From the NCBI GenBank assembly GCA_027625915.1, contig JANTQA010000026.1:4216001-4280000 (forward strand): a stretch of 64,000 bases of DNA, in the 5' to 3' direction. Both the position numbers and the translations under genes were made by a program. This document shows positions 1 to 12,901 of the stretch, one piece after another (the first letter of the stretch is position 1; each line of letters starts with the position of its first letter). This DNA is from Anaeramoeba flamelloides. Taxonomy: Eukaryota; Metamonada; Anaeramoebidae. Below the pieces are notes generated by a model. That model ran no database searches and had not been told where the DNA came from. It was given only the letters and a program-made list of their open reading frames with translations.

Positions 1-32
<32 letters not shown>

Positions 33-110
33 CCATCACAAACGCAACCCAAACAATGCCAATTGAATGTTAATATTTGTGCACTAAATAATAGAACTTA
101 AATTTTCCAG
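1..110 (+). other. 3' part of a VPS29 intron, with a 32 bp poly-T tract
   Basis: The window opens with an uninterrupted T tract (1-32) followed by non-coding AT-rich sequence ending in the TTTTCCAG acceptor used by the VPS29 exon. Confidence 0.75.
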
Positions 111-460
111 AAACCAAAACTATCCAATTAGAAAATTTCAAATTTGGTTTATGCCATGGTCATCAAATAGTACCATGGGGAGATCAAAAGTCACTTCAGG
201 TCTTACAACGAAAAATGGATGTTGACATCCTTGTTACAGGCCACACACACGAATTCACTGCCTTTCAATTGGAAAACAAGTTATTTATCAATCCAGGTAC
301 AGTGACAGGTGCATATTCTGGTTTTAATGACGAAATTGAACCTTCTTTTGTTCTTATGGATGTTAAAGGAAGCAAGATTATTACCTATGTTTATCAATTA
401 AAAGATGGTGATGTTTCTGTTGAAAAAATTACTTATACCAAACCATCAGAAAATGATTAA
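111..460 (+). CDS. VPS29: VPS29 retromer subunit, last exon (5' part outside window)
   Basis: This is the C-terminal ~116 residues of VPS29, the metallophosphoesterase-fold scaffold of retromer, which sorts cargo from endosomes to Golgi or plasma membrane. The family signatures are visible: GLCHGHQIVPWGD, then a DVDILVTGHTHEF block, INPGTVTGAYSGF, and PSFVLMDVKGSKIITYVYQL before a short charged tail and TAA. The exon begins after the acceptor at 109-110 (TTCCAG). Its first two bases complete a codon, so the upstream exon must end in phase 1. The GHQ and GHTH segments correspond to the pseudo-active-site motifs of the fold. About 70-80 N-terminal residues are missing to the left of the window. 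The call is firm; the exon boundary is inferred from the acceptor and from loss of family similarity upstream. Confidence 0.95.
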
Positions 461-881
461 AAATAAAATTTTCCTTGACTAAAATTTCAAACTATTAAAA
501 TAAGAAAATCGAACAAATAAAAAATAACGTTTTACTTCTTCAACTTTATTTTTTTTTAAATGTCTTTCGACTTAATTTTTTTTTATCAAAATTAATTAAA
601 AAATCAATCAAATCATAAAATTTCTAAAATCAAGATTTGTTATATTTTATTTAATCACAGGTAATTTCATTTCTGAATTTTCTCTTTTCTAATTTTATAA
701 AATCTCATTTCAAAAAGTCAAAGACTTTTATACAAAATTATTCATGTTTTAAAATTTTTTTGGAATTTATTTCCTTTTGTTCAGATATAATTTGGTTAAT
801 TACAATTTAAACTCTTTTTAATTTTGGTGTTACAGCCGTTTAAAAATGTGAAGACTTTTTGAAAAACTTTTATCAAGTTTT

Positions 882-1075
882 CTATTCTATCAAAGTGAAA
901 ACTATTTCAGAATTAAAACTTTTTGAAAGTTCCCTATTTTAATAAAGTGGAGTGTCAGCCTTTAAATACGGTTTAGAGTAGGGGGTCTAAAAAAAAAGTA
1001 ATTTATAAAAAAAAAAAAGTTCCAACTTTATTAAAATAGAAAACTTTAAAAAAGTTTTAATTCTTACAAAATCAT
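882..1075. repeat. Foldback repeat C, copy 1
   Basis: Imperfect inverted repeat. The left arm at about 908-949 (AATTAAAACTTTTTGAAAG followed by a TTTTAATAAAGTG-like stretch) is the reverse complement of the right arm at about 1019-1064, with a loop of ~70 bp. The same arms, perfectly matched, recur at 18195-18347, so this is an older copy of the same family. It lies in the VPS29-kinase intergenic region. Confidence 0.7.
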
Positions 1076-1439
1076 AAAAAAAAAAAGTACTTACTTTTTT
1101 AAAATGACTGTATCCAAGAAACCATTTTAATTAAGGCAATATCAATTTTTTTCTATTGTAAAATGTTTCAAGTCTCGATCAAATGTTTAATGAAAAAAAT
1201 GAGAAAATTTTTGATATATTTATTCAAATAGTTATTTGTGTTTTTGAAGAAAAAATTCTTATCAAATGATCCGTAAATTTAAATACAAAAAAATGGTTAA
1301 TGAAGAAAAAATAATATTATTAAAAGGTTTGGAATAGTTGGTTTAGACGTGTTCAAATGATTGTTTAGTTATATATAAAATAAACTCTATTTCAGTCAAA
1401 GTTGCCCAACATTTTTTTCAAATAGCAATTATTTTATAT

Positions 1440-2660
1440 AAATGATATTGGAAGAAAAAATAAGAAATAAGTAGAACGATATATATATCAAAGAATTGTT
1501 GATATATGTCCTTAATAAAATTAAGGACTATTTTTTTATGATTAATATTTTTCGAAATCTAAGTTTTATACTTAATTCAATTAACCACTGGGATAAATTT
1601 TTTTAGAATAAAAACACTCAACTTTTGAATATCAAAATTATTTTTTGAAATTACTATGCACTTTTTTATTTTTTTTTTGAAAAATTGGGGTTGAGAAAAG
1701 TTTGAAATTAAAGAATAAGTTAATATATTAAATTAGAATGCTTTTTCCAGAGATTTTATCCTTTTAGTTTAACTTTTTTTTAATTTTACCATTTAAAACT
1801 AAAAAAAACATTTGAGGACCAAATTAGTGCCTTTTGTGTAAAGAAAATTCCCATAATTTAGAATTTGTTTTAGTAAATGAGTTAAAACAAGATACTGAAT
1901 CTAAAAATATACATAATTTCAAGTGTGAATTCAATGATTTTGGCAAAAAATGTTTTCAAGAAAAAGTTAAATTGAAACTTTATTTATTTTTATTTTTTCA
2001 TTTAGTTTTTTTAATTGTATTAATGGAAAGTATTTGATCAGTTTTCCATTTTTAGTGTTTTTTGGTTCTTAGGGACATATATCTGTAGAAAATTATTTAA
2101 TCAATAAATTTTCTTAAAAATTGAAAAACTCAAATTCTTAGGGAAGTTGAGAAAAACAACACTCTTCGTTTTGAACTTCTACTGGTATGTGAATAATAAA
2201 TAGTGAACAATTTTCACTTCATTTTCCATACTTTTCCTTTATTTATCAAGTCCCTAAACCAAGTGTGTTGGTAATTGTGGTCTCTATTTGAATAGGGGAT
2301 TGAAAATGAAGTGAAAAATTTTGACATTCATTAATCAAATATCAAGTTCAAAGATCGAATGGAATTCCAATAGAAATCCATATGATTTCTCAATAATCAT
2401 TTCCACAGTTTCAATAACCTTTAAATAACACATTTTTATCAAGTAACTATTGATCTTGCAATATAAAAAAAATTTTCCAACAGAATTACCTGTCAAAAAG
2501 AATCGAAAAAAAAAAAAAAATGTACAAAAAATGATTTCAATGATTTCAAAATTTCCAAAATAAATTGTTGTTTCGAATATCTATACAAGCAGTTTAAATA
2601 CCTGTATTCCATCAATTACAACTGGGCCCATTTGACTGAAAAATAGTTTATATAACAATA
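1440..2660. repeat. Dispersed repeat I, copy 1 (interrupted by two insertions)
   Basis: Collinear blocks match 47865-49070: ATATATATCAAAGAATTGTTG near 1480; a stretch at ~2070-2170; CAATAGAAATC with ATCATTTCCACA at ~2370-2420; and the end block CTGGGCCCATTTGACTG at ~2625. Two stretches are absent from the other copy. One is ~1508-2069, bounded by GTCCTTAA and TTAGGGAC with a possible ATAT duplication. The other is MITE G at 2181-2350. No coding capacity was recognised. Confidence 0.65.
2181..2350. mobile_element. Foldback MITE G, copy 1
   Basis: Termini are ACTGGTATGTGAATAATAAA at the left and, in inverse, AATGAAGTGAAAAATTTTGAC...ATTAATCAAATATCAAG at the right. The left arm contains TTTTCACTTCATTTTC, the complement of the right-arm GAAAATGAAGTG. 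Other copies: 5677-6065, 41874-42051, 62914-63092. It sits inside repeat I, whose second copy near 48020 lacks it. Confidence 0.7.
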
Positions 2661-3387
2661 TATCTTACGTATTTAATTAACAAAAAATTGAATTTTTCAG
2701 TTATTAATACACATTTTAAGAAAAATTTCAGAAAGGTGTATATTTTATGGCTTTGAACTATGTGTATTGATGATTCGTTCTTTTAATTGGTAGTGTAGGG
2801 CATATTTTTACTAATAAAATTCTTTGTTTTTTTTTTTTTTTTACGAATTCGAGGATCATTATTAATTGATGGGGTGAATTTTTCATTCAATTTTTCGAAT
2901 CAAATTTTTTTATATATTTTAACGACCTAACCAAAATATGTATTTTATGACAATACAATCTAATTTTAAACTTATCTGTAGTAAATACTAAAATTAAAAA
3001 ATAAAAAAAAATCCTAATATATGGTTTGTTATTGGAATTAATATAAAATCAAAAAAAAAAAAAACAATAGATTATATTTATTACTCAATAAAGGGATAAA
3101 AATTTTCATCTAGTCTCCAAATTATAATTTATAAATGATGAGATATTTCAAATTGGTAATTATAGAGAGAATATTAAACTTTTCATTACTATTTTTAGAA
3201 TTAGAGGTTGTGTGGATTTTTAATTTTTAAGGGGGGTGTTTTTTTTAGAAAGATAAATAAAATTTTTAATCTTTTTACTTTGCAATTAACAGTGGTATTG
3301 AAAACCAATGTCTGGCTTGGTAATAATCCTTGGTGTGATTTTTATTTGTTTATATACGAGGAATTGTAATGTAATTTTTTTTTTTTT

Positions 3388-3765
3388 TTTCAATCAAATC
3401 ATTTTTATAATTAACCAAATTTTTTTTGAACTTGATAATAAACCTACCTATTTTTTTCTTAAGTAGTGATATATATAGAAAATTCATTCACTTGTATAAA
3501 ATACCTTATTTTGAATTACTTATTTTGGGAAAAAAATGGGGATTTATAAAGGTATGTTAGGAATTTGGAAAATAATCATTTTATTCTTGTTTTTTGATTG
3601 ATTGGATATTGTTCTGAAGAAGTGTTATGAAATTAATCAGCATTCAAACAAATGCATGAGTTATCTTTTTAAAACTTTGAATTTTGTATAAAAGTATTTA
3701 TTAGTAATTTCACAGCAATTTTACTAATATTCATTACTACATTTTCAGGTGATAACAACAAAATG
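3388..3765 (+). repeat. Dispersed repeat E, copy 1
   Basis: Starts with TCAATCAAATC after a T tract and shares, in order, ATAATAAACCTACCTA, TTGGAAAATAATC, TTCTTGTTTTTTGATTGATT, TTAATCA-CATTC and GAGTTAT with copies at 13383-13830 and 36695-37140. No terminal inverted repeats or ORF were seen. All three copies have the same orientation. Confidence 0.65.
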
Positions 3766-4369
3766 ATGCATAAAAATACCCTTGAAAGGGTTTTGTGATC
3801 TAAGTAAAATTTACACACTGAAAATTTGTTTTAGAAAAAATGCTTAAATTTCCATTTTTCTAAACTTTATTCGCCTTAAAAGATCCAACCCAAAATTTAA
3901 TTTTCATATTTTAGAATTCCAATTTCAAATATATAAACCCATAACAATTCCTTGGGCCTTTCTAAATTTTTTACATTTGCTTTTAAATGTTTGAAATGTA
4001 CTCAAATTTGATCTTGCTCCTGAAAATCTCGAAAAACCATTTTTTACAATTATTGTTTTGTTATTTTCAATTTCCTTTTAATCGAAAAAGATTGAAAAAA
4101 AATATGAGTAAAAAGTTTACAATGACAAAAAAAAGCTTTTGTTTTATTTTTTTATCCTATTTCTTCAGAATGAGCATTCTTTGAGAGAAGTGAATGTAAA
4201 ATAGCGCCATAACACAGTACTCATCAAAAGTAGGTTCTTATTCCTGAACAATTTATAATCTTTTCCTGAATAATTTTCTGTCTGGTATTTTTCACAATAC
4301 AATAAAGTAAAACTGTTATATGTTAAACTTCAGTCTTCCAGATTTGTCCATATAACTTTATAACAGTTC

Positions 4370-5240
4370 TGGAAAATAATTGTCAAATTAAAGACATTGT
4401 AAAATTGCTTTTAATTGAAAAATGTGAATAAAAAGGTTAAGTTTTTTTTTTTTCCATTAAAGAGTGGGTACTAAAAGTCCACCTATTTGCCCGAATCCCT
4501 AATTTGAATTAGAGATATTGTTGAACCAAGTGAGAGCTGGTCATTTCTCCCAAAAATCGGATCCGCTCCATAAATTGAGAGGGATTTTGTTCCAATTCCG
4601 TTCAGTTTTATAATAGTCAAAAAGATTCAATTCGGTCAAACGATTTCCTCAAAGAATTAGTGGTTCTAAGAAGCATAAGCCCGATTTTTAATTAAAATTA
4701 CACCGTGGTGGCTATTTGAGAAAATGGTAAACAGTAACAAATAATGGTTAAGGGAATATAACCCCGGCCTTCAGATTGTACACTGGGTTGTGTTTCCACT
4801 GGCCCATACCGATTCTCTCTTTTTTATTTTTTTTTTTTTTTTCCATTAGGAAAAAGGTTAAGTTTTTAAAATAATTTTTTACTTCTTTCTTACAGATCAA
4901 TAAAGATATACGAAAATATACTTCCTTAAAATCAATTAATACCTTTGAAAAACTCTTAAAGTCAATTTCAGATGAATAGGGAAATCAGTAAAAAATTCCA
5001 AAAAACCACGTTTACTGAATATTTGCACTTAAATTCACAAATTTGTAAAATTGGACTTTCTTAAATGTGGGTTTTCAAAATTCTAAAATTAAATTTTAAT
5101 CGTAAGAACCAATCTAATTTTAGTTTAGGTATTTGATTTGAAAAGTAACAAAAAAATATGTCAAAAAATATTTCAAAATGAGAACTTTTACACCTGTTTT
5201 ACACTTCCAATTGGATTTGATTTTTTATACCTATTAAAAT
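4370..5240. repeat. Dispersed repeat K, copy 1 (carries a SINE)
   Basis: Collinear with 17130-17620. Shared blocks include TTTTAATTGAAAAA, AAAGTCAATTTC followed by GATGAATAGGGAAATCA, ATCAATCTAATTTT-like sequence and GAGAACTTTTAC. The SINE at 4430-4862 is absent from the second copy. Confidence 0.65.
4430..4862 (-). mobile_element. tRNA-headed SINE, minus strand, with 12 bp target-site duplication
   Basis: A perfect direct repeat, AAAAAGGTTAAG, flanks this unit at 4430-4441 and 4851-4862. Read on the minus strand it runs from ~4822 to a poly-A (poly-T on +) next to 4441, as expected of a retroposed copy. The head resembles a tRNA: an A-box-like TGGGCCAGTGG (complement of 4797-4807), an anticodon-arm-like CAGTGTACAATCTGAAGG, and a B-box-like GGTTATATTCC in place of GGTTCGAnTCC (complement of 4754-4764). 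The ~300 bp body has no clear ORF. The patch is richer in GC than its surroundings. Inferred class: tRNA-derived SINE. Its LINE partner is unknown, since the 3' end does not obviously match the LINEs here. Confidence 0.65.
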
Positions 5241-5676
5241 TTTTTTTTAGTTTTCGTAAAAATCAACTGTTTTTCTGATTATTTTTTTTTTGTTGAAATT
5301 TTGGTTTAGTTGAAATTTACTATTGTAGTTCAACCAATACCATTCTTTTAACATGCGTCATCAGACTTTCAACTTTCTGATATCAATCTGAAAACCATAA
5401 GAAGTAAAATAGTTGGAAAAATGAAACTGTTTTCTGCTTTTTTTTTATAAAAAAAGTGAAGTATTGTTTGTTAATCTCTGGAAAGAACCATTAAACAGAT
5501 CTAAAGGCAATGAAAGTGTTATCTTGATTTAATGAGTTCTTTTGAGAAAAACACTGGTTTAATCTCTAATTGATGTGAGGTTTGACAAAAATAGTTTTTT
5601 GGTCAAAATGTTTAAAAACAAAGACAATTATTTGATTGTGTTGTTGAAAGAAGATTTACCAAAGAAAAAAATTGCC

Positions 5677-6065
5677 AAATGGTGTTTGAATAATAAATGG
5701 TAAAAAATTTTCACTTCCTTTTATAATTTTCTTTTTCAAAAATAAGATTTCTTCATGAATAGATTGGATTATTTGTGTTCACTGTTTATTTATTTTAATC
5801 TTTATTATTGTGTTCACATTAGAAAATTATGAGAATTAGGAATCTTGATGAAAACTATTTTGTAATTCGAAAAGAAATTGATTGGAATTTGTCTTCTCTG
5901 TTTTATTTTGATCGGTTCTTTTTTATGAGACAAACATATGTAATATTTGTGGAATATATTGTGTTAAAGATGATACCTTAACCGAAGATTTGTGAAAGAA
6001 AAAATGAAAATGTAAATGAAGTGAAATTTTATCTTATTTAAAAATAATACATCAGTATTTGACAG
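5677..6065. mobile_element. Foldback MITE G, copy 2 (longer)
   Basis: Left end TTTGAATAATAAATGG followed by TTTTCACTTCCTTTT. Right end is the inverse: AATGAAGTGAAATTTTATC, then ATACATCAGTATTTG. At ~390 bp it is about twice the size of the other copies, so the interior differs. It ends ~615 bp upstream of the kinase start. Confidence 0.6.
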
Positions 6066-6680
6066 TGTTGAAATTTTGAGAGATTGAAGGTCTAATTGTT
6101 TTTAATAACAATGAAAATACATCGAAAATTAACCACAAAAGTATACGTTCAACAGAGAAATTGTGTTTTTAATTTTTAAAAGTTTTTGAACAGAAAAATA
6201 CTAAAAAGGGGTTTTGAGTGTTTGAATCAAATCTTCTAATTTCGAAAAAAAAACGATTAAAATTAAAGTGATACACGTTCTTCTTCAAAAAGTACACAAC
6301 ACTTAAGGGTTTTGGAAATTGAATCAATTTGAAAAATAATTTGTAATTTATGATGTTTTCAAACTACAGTTTCCAAAGATCTTGATAGAAAAACAAGTAA
6401 ACCAATACTAATCTTCCAGTGACTATAACATTCTGTTCAGGTTTTCGTAAAACAATAAATAAAGATTCTCTAAAACAATTACGAATAAAGAAAAAATCAA
6501 TGACATCTTTTTAAAAACACTAAATTTTTAAATTCGATTTAAACCAAAACAAAAGATATCAATAATTTGGATAACTGACAGGAAACCAGTTTTGTAAAAA
6601 AACTTTGAAGAAAAAACAAAAAAGAATTTCATTTTTTTTAATTTCTTGTATATAAAGAATTTTCCCTTTTCAAAAACGCA

Positions 6681-9600
6681 ATGTCCAACATTAAAATCAA
6701 GTGTGGTTATCTTGTTAAACAAGGGGGAAGAATTAAGTCATGGAAAAAAAGGTAATTAATTCAAAGTCATTTTTCGAATAACTTTTCCAACAGTCTTAAA
6801 CATTTTTAATTTTGTTCTTTGTATTAATAGATGGTTTGTAGTTAAAGACAAAATTGTGTATTATTACAAAACAGAAAAGGTAAGTTTTTTGCATCAAAAA
6901 AAAGAAAAATAATCCTTCTGTGTTTCTTACAACCAAATATTCATCTTCCAAAATGAATTTTGCCTTTTATTTCTCAATAGAGCCAATTGCCAAGAGGGAT
7001 GTTTGCTCTTACTAATACGATAACACTCGGCCTTACGAAAAAAAGAAGAAAGAAATTTGTTTTTACAGTCAATATCCCAAACCAAAGAACCTATTATATA
7101 TCGACAAAAACAGAAAAGGAAAGAGCTGAGTGGGTGGATTTTTTGAAAAAGGAGATTAATTCCCTAAATATCGACAAAGTTTCAATTGACGATTTTAATT
7201 TATTGGCAGTTATTGGAAGAGGCACTTACGGGAAGGTACTTTATTTTTTTTTTTTTTTTCTTTTCTTCCTTTTTGCTCTTTTGTACACACACCCGTAGAA
7301 TTCTTAGAATTTTGGTATTTCAGAAGCAAACATTTCTTTTTTAATGAATTTCAAGGAAACAAAAACCAATTCTTATGACTAAAACAACTCATTCTAATCC
7401 AAAATACAACTAAAAATCAAACTTTTACTGATTTTTGAAGTTTAAAAGCGAAAAAATTTTTAACTGCCATTTTCGTGAGAGATTCAAAAAATCCCTTTTT
7501 TACAAAAAAAATAAACACTTGACTAAAAAAAGAACAGCAACTCGGAGTTTTAATGGGAAAATAAACTTTGGGTAGACAAAATTCAAAAATTAAAATTAGA
7601 AAAACAAATTCCCAAATCGAAAAATTAAAAAATCAAAAACTAAATGTTTTTTTAGCACCTTTTTTGAGATTTAATCTCTCAAAGAGACCTAAAGTGCCAA
7701 CTTTAAAAGCACCCCGAATAGAATGAGTTCCGCTATTTTATAATCATCACTCAAACAGAGAAGATCCAATCATAAAAGTAATTAAGAAAGATGCATTTTT
7801 TTTACTATTATTTGAAATTTGCATGCATTAAAATTTTAGCAAATTCTCGTTTTTTCAATTCTTCAAATCTGACTTTCATTTAGGATTCTGAGTTTACTCA
7901 ATGTGTACAACAAAAAAAGAACTAAGCAAATAAATTAGCAACACAAACAAATTACATTCTATTTCTTTGAAATTTATTATATGAAGAAGATGGAAAGTGA
8001 AATGATAATTTTTTTCTCATTTATTTCAAACATCAGTATTGTTTTTTTTTTACTTTATTTTTCGAAAGAGTAAAAAAAAAAATCATTTCTCAAAAAGTAA
8101 AGTGAATTAAAAAAGAATGTGGTCCCAAAACAAAACAAAGTCAATTATAATATTTTTTTTTTTTTTTTTTGAATTGTTAGTTTCTTTTTTGATTTTTTGA
8201 ATTGTTATTGAAAAGATCGTTTTCGGAAATAAGAACTGCTCGAGTCACCAAGAGTTGTATGCCAGATTAACATAAAATAAAAATTTCGATCACGATTATT
8301 CAATTTTTAATCATTGTATTTTGGCTTTGTAATTCATTCATAATTCGTAGACTATCAGTACTCTTTTGAAAATTCAACCAATATCCAATTTGATTATTTT
8401 TCATTGTTTTCAAATATTAAACAATATTGCAGAGAAAAGGGAAAAAATAATAAACTTTGTCTCTATTGCTTTTGGCTTGTTTTTCAAATAAATTAATATT
8501 AAAATAAAAAAATATCATTTGGTAAATAGAAGTCATCAATTTCCATTATTAGTTGGCTTAAATGTGATAATAATCATCTAAAAGAAAAATATATATATAT
8601 ATAATTTGGTCAATAATTATTAAATTTATTAAAACTCATTTCATAAATGAAAAAAAATAATTAATGAATGATCTTTGACCGAACTCCGGATAATTTAATT
8701 TTTCAACGAAAAAAATTATATTGATGAATTCCACTTGGTTACTATTTCTAATAAATTTCCTAATTGTAATTGTGTAGTAATAGTTTTGTTAAAAAAACAA
8801 ATAATATTTTTTTAAGAATAAAAATACTGTAGATTTGTAATCTAAAAAATATGAATATTTTGTTTTTGGGTTGAGAAAGTTTTAATTTTCAAATTCAGGG
8901 TGTGCACATTATTTATCTTTTCAACCTTAATTTATATCTTGTAAAAACCAAATTAAATTGTCTATAAAAATAAAAACAAAAACAAAAACAAAAATTCAAA
9001 AGGTTATGCTGGTTAAAAAAAAAGATACCAGTGAAATGTTTGCAATGAAGATATTACAAAAAGGTATGTTGGCCAATAATCAGCAGATTTCCCAAACAAT
9101 GTCTGAAAGGAACGTTTTAATGAGATTACAACACCCATTTTTAATTGGCTTGCGATATTCCTTCCAAACACAAGAAAAATTATACATGGTACTTGATTAT
9201 GCACCAGGTGGAGAATTGTTTTATCATTTACAAAACAATGGCAAGTTTACAGAAGATCGTACTCGGCTATATGCAGCAGAGATGGTTTTGGGATTAGAGC
9301 ATTTGCATAAGATGGACATTATATATCGAGATTTAAAACCTGAGAACTTATTAATTGATGAAGGCGGCCACATTAAGATTACCGATTTTGGGTTAGTGAA
9401 AACTGATTTAAGCAAGAAATCGGGCGGTAAAACGAATACTTTCTGCGGCACACCTGAATATTTAGCCCCAGAAATTATTTTAGACAACGGGTATAATAAA
9501 TCAGTTGATTGGTGGTCTCTTGGTAAATATTTTTGCCTTCCTTTTTACTTTTCTTCTTTCTTCGTTTTTTTCTTTTTGAATTCTTTCTTGTTTTATTTAT

Positions 9601-10111
9601 CAAATCTTCTCATTTCCCAAATTTATTCATTTTAATAATTCTAAAATTAATCTTTGAATATAATAATTTTTTAGGTATTTTAATGTATGAAATGATCGTT
9701 GGCGAGCCACTTTTTTTTACGGAAGAATTAGACGATCTTTATATGATGATCCTCAGATCCCAAATCAAGGTACCATATTCTGTCAAGGACGAAGCACGGG
9801 ATTTAATCCTGAAATTATTAGACAGAAATCCAACCACAAGATTAGGATCAAATGGATCGAGCGATATTAAAAAACACCCCTTTTTCTCCGGGTTAGATTG
9901 GGAAAAGGTTTATCGCAAAGAATACACACCAGAGTTTATCCCTCAAATTTCAAATGAAATGGATGTGACAAATTTTGATGAAGAATTTACAGAAGAACGC
10001 GTTCTTGATTCATTGGTGAAAATTAGTGCCATTGGCAAAGTTAGTGAAACAGATTTCAATGGATTTACCTTCCTTGGCAATATTGAAGGTATTGGGTTGG
10101 TCCAAAATTAA
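6681..10111 (+). CDS. Akt/PKB-like PH-domain AGC kinase, five exons
   Basis: Exons 6681-6751, 6831-6879, 6981-7235, 9003-9522 and 9675-10111 join in phase to 443 aa ending in TAA. The start is the ATG at 6681 (MSNIKIKCGYLVKQGG). A PH domain (residues ~6-107) carries KSWKKRWF, aligning with the phosphoinositide-binding KTWRPRYF of Akt. The kinase domain has GRGTYG (118-123), catalytic Lys141 (FAMK), YRDLKPEN with Asp235, and DFG Asp253. The activation loop TFCGTPEYLAPE places Thr271 at the PDK1 site. An AGC tail ends in the hydrophobic motif FNGFTF (426-431), with Thr430 where Akt has Ser473. Family knowledge: PI(3,4,5)P3 recruits it to membranes, and PDK1 and TORC2 activate it. Every key residue is present, so it should be active. 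SGK or another PH-AGC kinase is a less likely name. Confidence 0.93.
7236..9002 (+). other. Intron 3 of the PKB-like kinase (1.77 kb)
   Basis: It splits the kinase between the glycine-rich loop (GRGTYGK) and the beta-2 strand (VMLVKKK). It begins GTACTT followed by a T tract and ends CAAAAG. The other three introns of the gene are only 79, 101 and 152 bp. No ORF and no repeat family found elsewhere in the window was recognised inside it. Confidence 0.85.
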
Positions 10112-10165
10112 TTTTGGATCAATTCCCTGCTTGTCCACAATACAAATTTTAAAAAATATTTACCA

Positions 10166-10201
<36 letters not shown>

Positions 10202-10226
10202 GCATGTATGTACGCACATATATATT
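10166..10226. repeat. (TA)n microsatellite with a short (ATGT)-type end
   Basis: Alternating TA interrupted once by ACAT and passing into GCATGTATGTACG, 55 bp after the kinase stop codon. Confidence 0.85.
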
Positions 10227-11609
10227 AAACAATATTTTTTTAATGTTTGATGAATATAATTGTTTTTTTGAGATTCAATTTTCGAAATATTTTTTCTTTT
10301 TATTTAATCTTTTGTAAGAAAATTAAGTATTTTCTGTTAATTTCGAAAAATAATAACAAATAAATAAAATTTTAAATTAATTATTTTCATTTTGTTACAT
10401 ACTTTGTGAAATTTTAGAATTCAAAATTTTGATCAAAAAAAGTCATTTATTCAAAAAATATTTATTACACTATTAATGAAAAATGGAAAAAATAAACTTT
10501 TTATACCTTTTACTGAAACAAAATCTCGACTTGAGACTTTTTTCAATAAATAATAGTAATGAGTTTTAGGAGATTTAATTCTAGAAGTTACAAAAAATAG
10601 GTTTTGAAATTTTTAATCTTGCCAATTTGAAAAATTTTATAATTTTCTTGATGCTTTGGCTTTCGATGTTTTTTGTTTGATTTTTTGAAAATAAATTTTG
10701 ATAATTGTTTTTGCAATACATTCACTTCATATTTTAAGGCACAGATGTTAAAGGAAAATTAAGTACCCATGAAAAATTCCAAATTAAAAACACAAAAAAA
10801 AACAGATTCTAGTCAAAAAATTCTTGAAATATTGCTCCTAAATTTGTAATTTTTTTGTACCAAAATTTGGTCGAAAATCTGTGACTTAAATGTGGAATAA
10901 CAAGTATTCATCAAATTTAATTTACTCTTTAAAAGAACTTGTTTTTTTTTTTTTTTTACAATTGACACTTCCACAAGGTCTTATCAGATATGTGATATTA
11001 TTGTTGGAACAATTATTAATTTATTAAAAAACACTTAAATATTGAAATTACAATTTTTTGATATGTGTATTATATTGGAAGTCTCATTATTTAACTGGAA
11101 AAACTGAATCGAATAAATTTATAGTATTAGTGAATGGCTGTGAAATATTTAAAAAATAAAATAAAATATATTTTGTACAATTATTACAATTTTAATTTAG
11201 AAATATTTTAAATAATCAAAATTTAGGAAATTATCAAATATCAAAAAAATAAACTAGTCAAAAAATTTAATAAAATAAAACAATATAAATCAATAAAAAA
11301 TTAAATTAATGAATTTTATATAAATTATGAAAAAAATTTAAAAACAACCTTTATAAATATTTTTTAATTGAAATAATGATACAACACATAAAAATATTAA
11401 ATTTATTAAAAAAAGAAATTTATTATTCATTCATAAATCTGGCTATGAATAGTTACTAATTAATTACCAACCAATTTCAATTAGTCAAATGATAACCATT
11501 TTTAAAGAGTAAGAAATATTTTCAAAATGTTATAATCATCATCCTCTTCTTCCCTTTTTTTGTTTTTTTCACAATATTCTTTTTTTTTTCAAACAATCCC
11601 ATCAAAGAT

Positions 11610-12085
11610 AGCTTATTGAAATTATCAATCCACCCAAATAAACCAGAATCCGTAAAATCTTCACCCAGTTAAAATAGTTCTAAGAATCAGAATAATAAAA
11701 TTTTCATCAAATTGAAAATAATTTTGATTTTTGCTAAATCTCGAAAAACATTTTTTCATCTTTTGATTTTTATTTTAGTTTCCATTTTGTTAAATTAAAT
11801 AATTTGTTTTAATCCAATCAAATTCTATTTGAAAGATTGGATTAAAGATTAATGTCAAGTTCTCGAAAAAAAAAAGAACCCAAATAAAATTAATTGCTGT
11901 ATCTACCCTTTGATCGATCAATATTCCTAATAGAATTTCAACAAATTTACTAATGTATTTTTTTGTTTTGCTCTCTCCAAAATTTTTAACACACCCTTGA
12001 TCTATTTGTATTGATAATTATTTATTTTTTGTTTTGTGAGTATTGTAATTTATCAATAATTGTTAACAAAATAAATACAAATTTA
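11610..12085 (-). repeat. Dispersed repeat F, copy 2 (reverse)
   Basis: The reverse complement matches 44715-45290 and 58000-58690 through ACAAAAAATAAATAATTATC, AAAATTTTGGAGA, TTCTATTAGGAATATTGAT with CGATCAA, and AAAAATCAAAATTATTT. No ORF or terminal repeats were identified. Confidence 0.65.
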
Positions 12086-12870
12086 CCAATTACATTTTTT
12101 TTATTATGCCCTGCCACAAATATTAAACTTAGTTTCTATTTAGGTGTATTGGATATTTTTATGTTTTTTTTGTGAGAATTATTGTTTAGAAACAATAATA
12201 AAAACATTATAATTTGGGAATGGTTCTATTTAAGTATTTGTTTAAGAATTGATTAACAAAGATTTATATTCAAAGATTGAATTTTAATATTTAAGTATTT
12301 TTGAATATGAGTTTCCATACTTGAAATTCTATTGAAAGTGTGATTGTGTCAAAATTCTCATTCATTTCACCCCATTTGGTTTCAAATCACTCCAAAATAG
12401 AAATATTTTCAATACCAAATAATATATATATTGTTTTATTTAAAGAAAAGTAAAATTTCAAGTTTTCCTCTTAGAATAAATAAATAATAAATATTTTTAA
12501 ATTTAAAAGAAGAAAGAAATAAGAGAATTAAAAAAAAAAAAACAAAGACTCTTCAAATAAATTTTAAAAAAATACAATATTTAGGGAAGCCTCTTCGGAG
12601 TCCTGCAAGGCAAATCTTTATATTTGTTTGAAGTTATTGATATTGTCTTCAAAAAAAAAAAAAAAAAAGTACAGAGATTTAATAAGTTTTATCTGATTTT
12701 ATAAGCTAAAAGTCTTGATTTTTTTATAATAGTTTTAGTGATCCAAAAATTATTTTAGTAAAAAAAAGGAAAATAATATCAGAAAACTCTAAAAAAATAA
12801 AAATTTCTACAAAATTAAAAAAATGGTGAATTGTAAAAAATTCAATAATTTGTAAATTATAATCAAAGAA

Positions 12871-12901
<31 letters not shown>

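Noticed and set aside
1834-2037. Open frame of 67 codons
   Set aside because: Falls inside an insertion in repeat I, has no domain, and has the Lys/Phe/Leu composition expected from AT-rich noise.
4746-4812. Possible functional tRNA gene on the minus strand
   Set aside because: The A and B boxes are imperfect, a clean cloverleaf cannot be drawn by eye, and the region sits inside a duplicated-flank, poly-A-ended unit; a SINE head explains it better.
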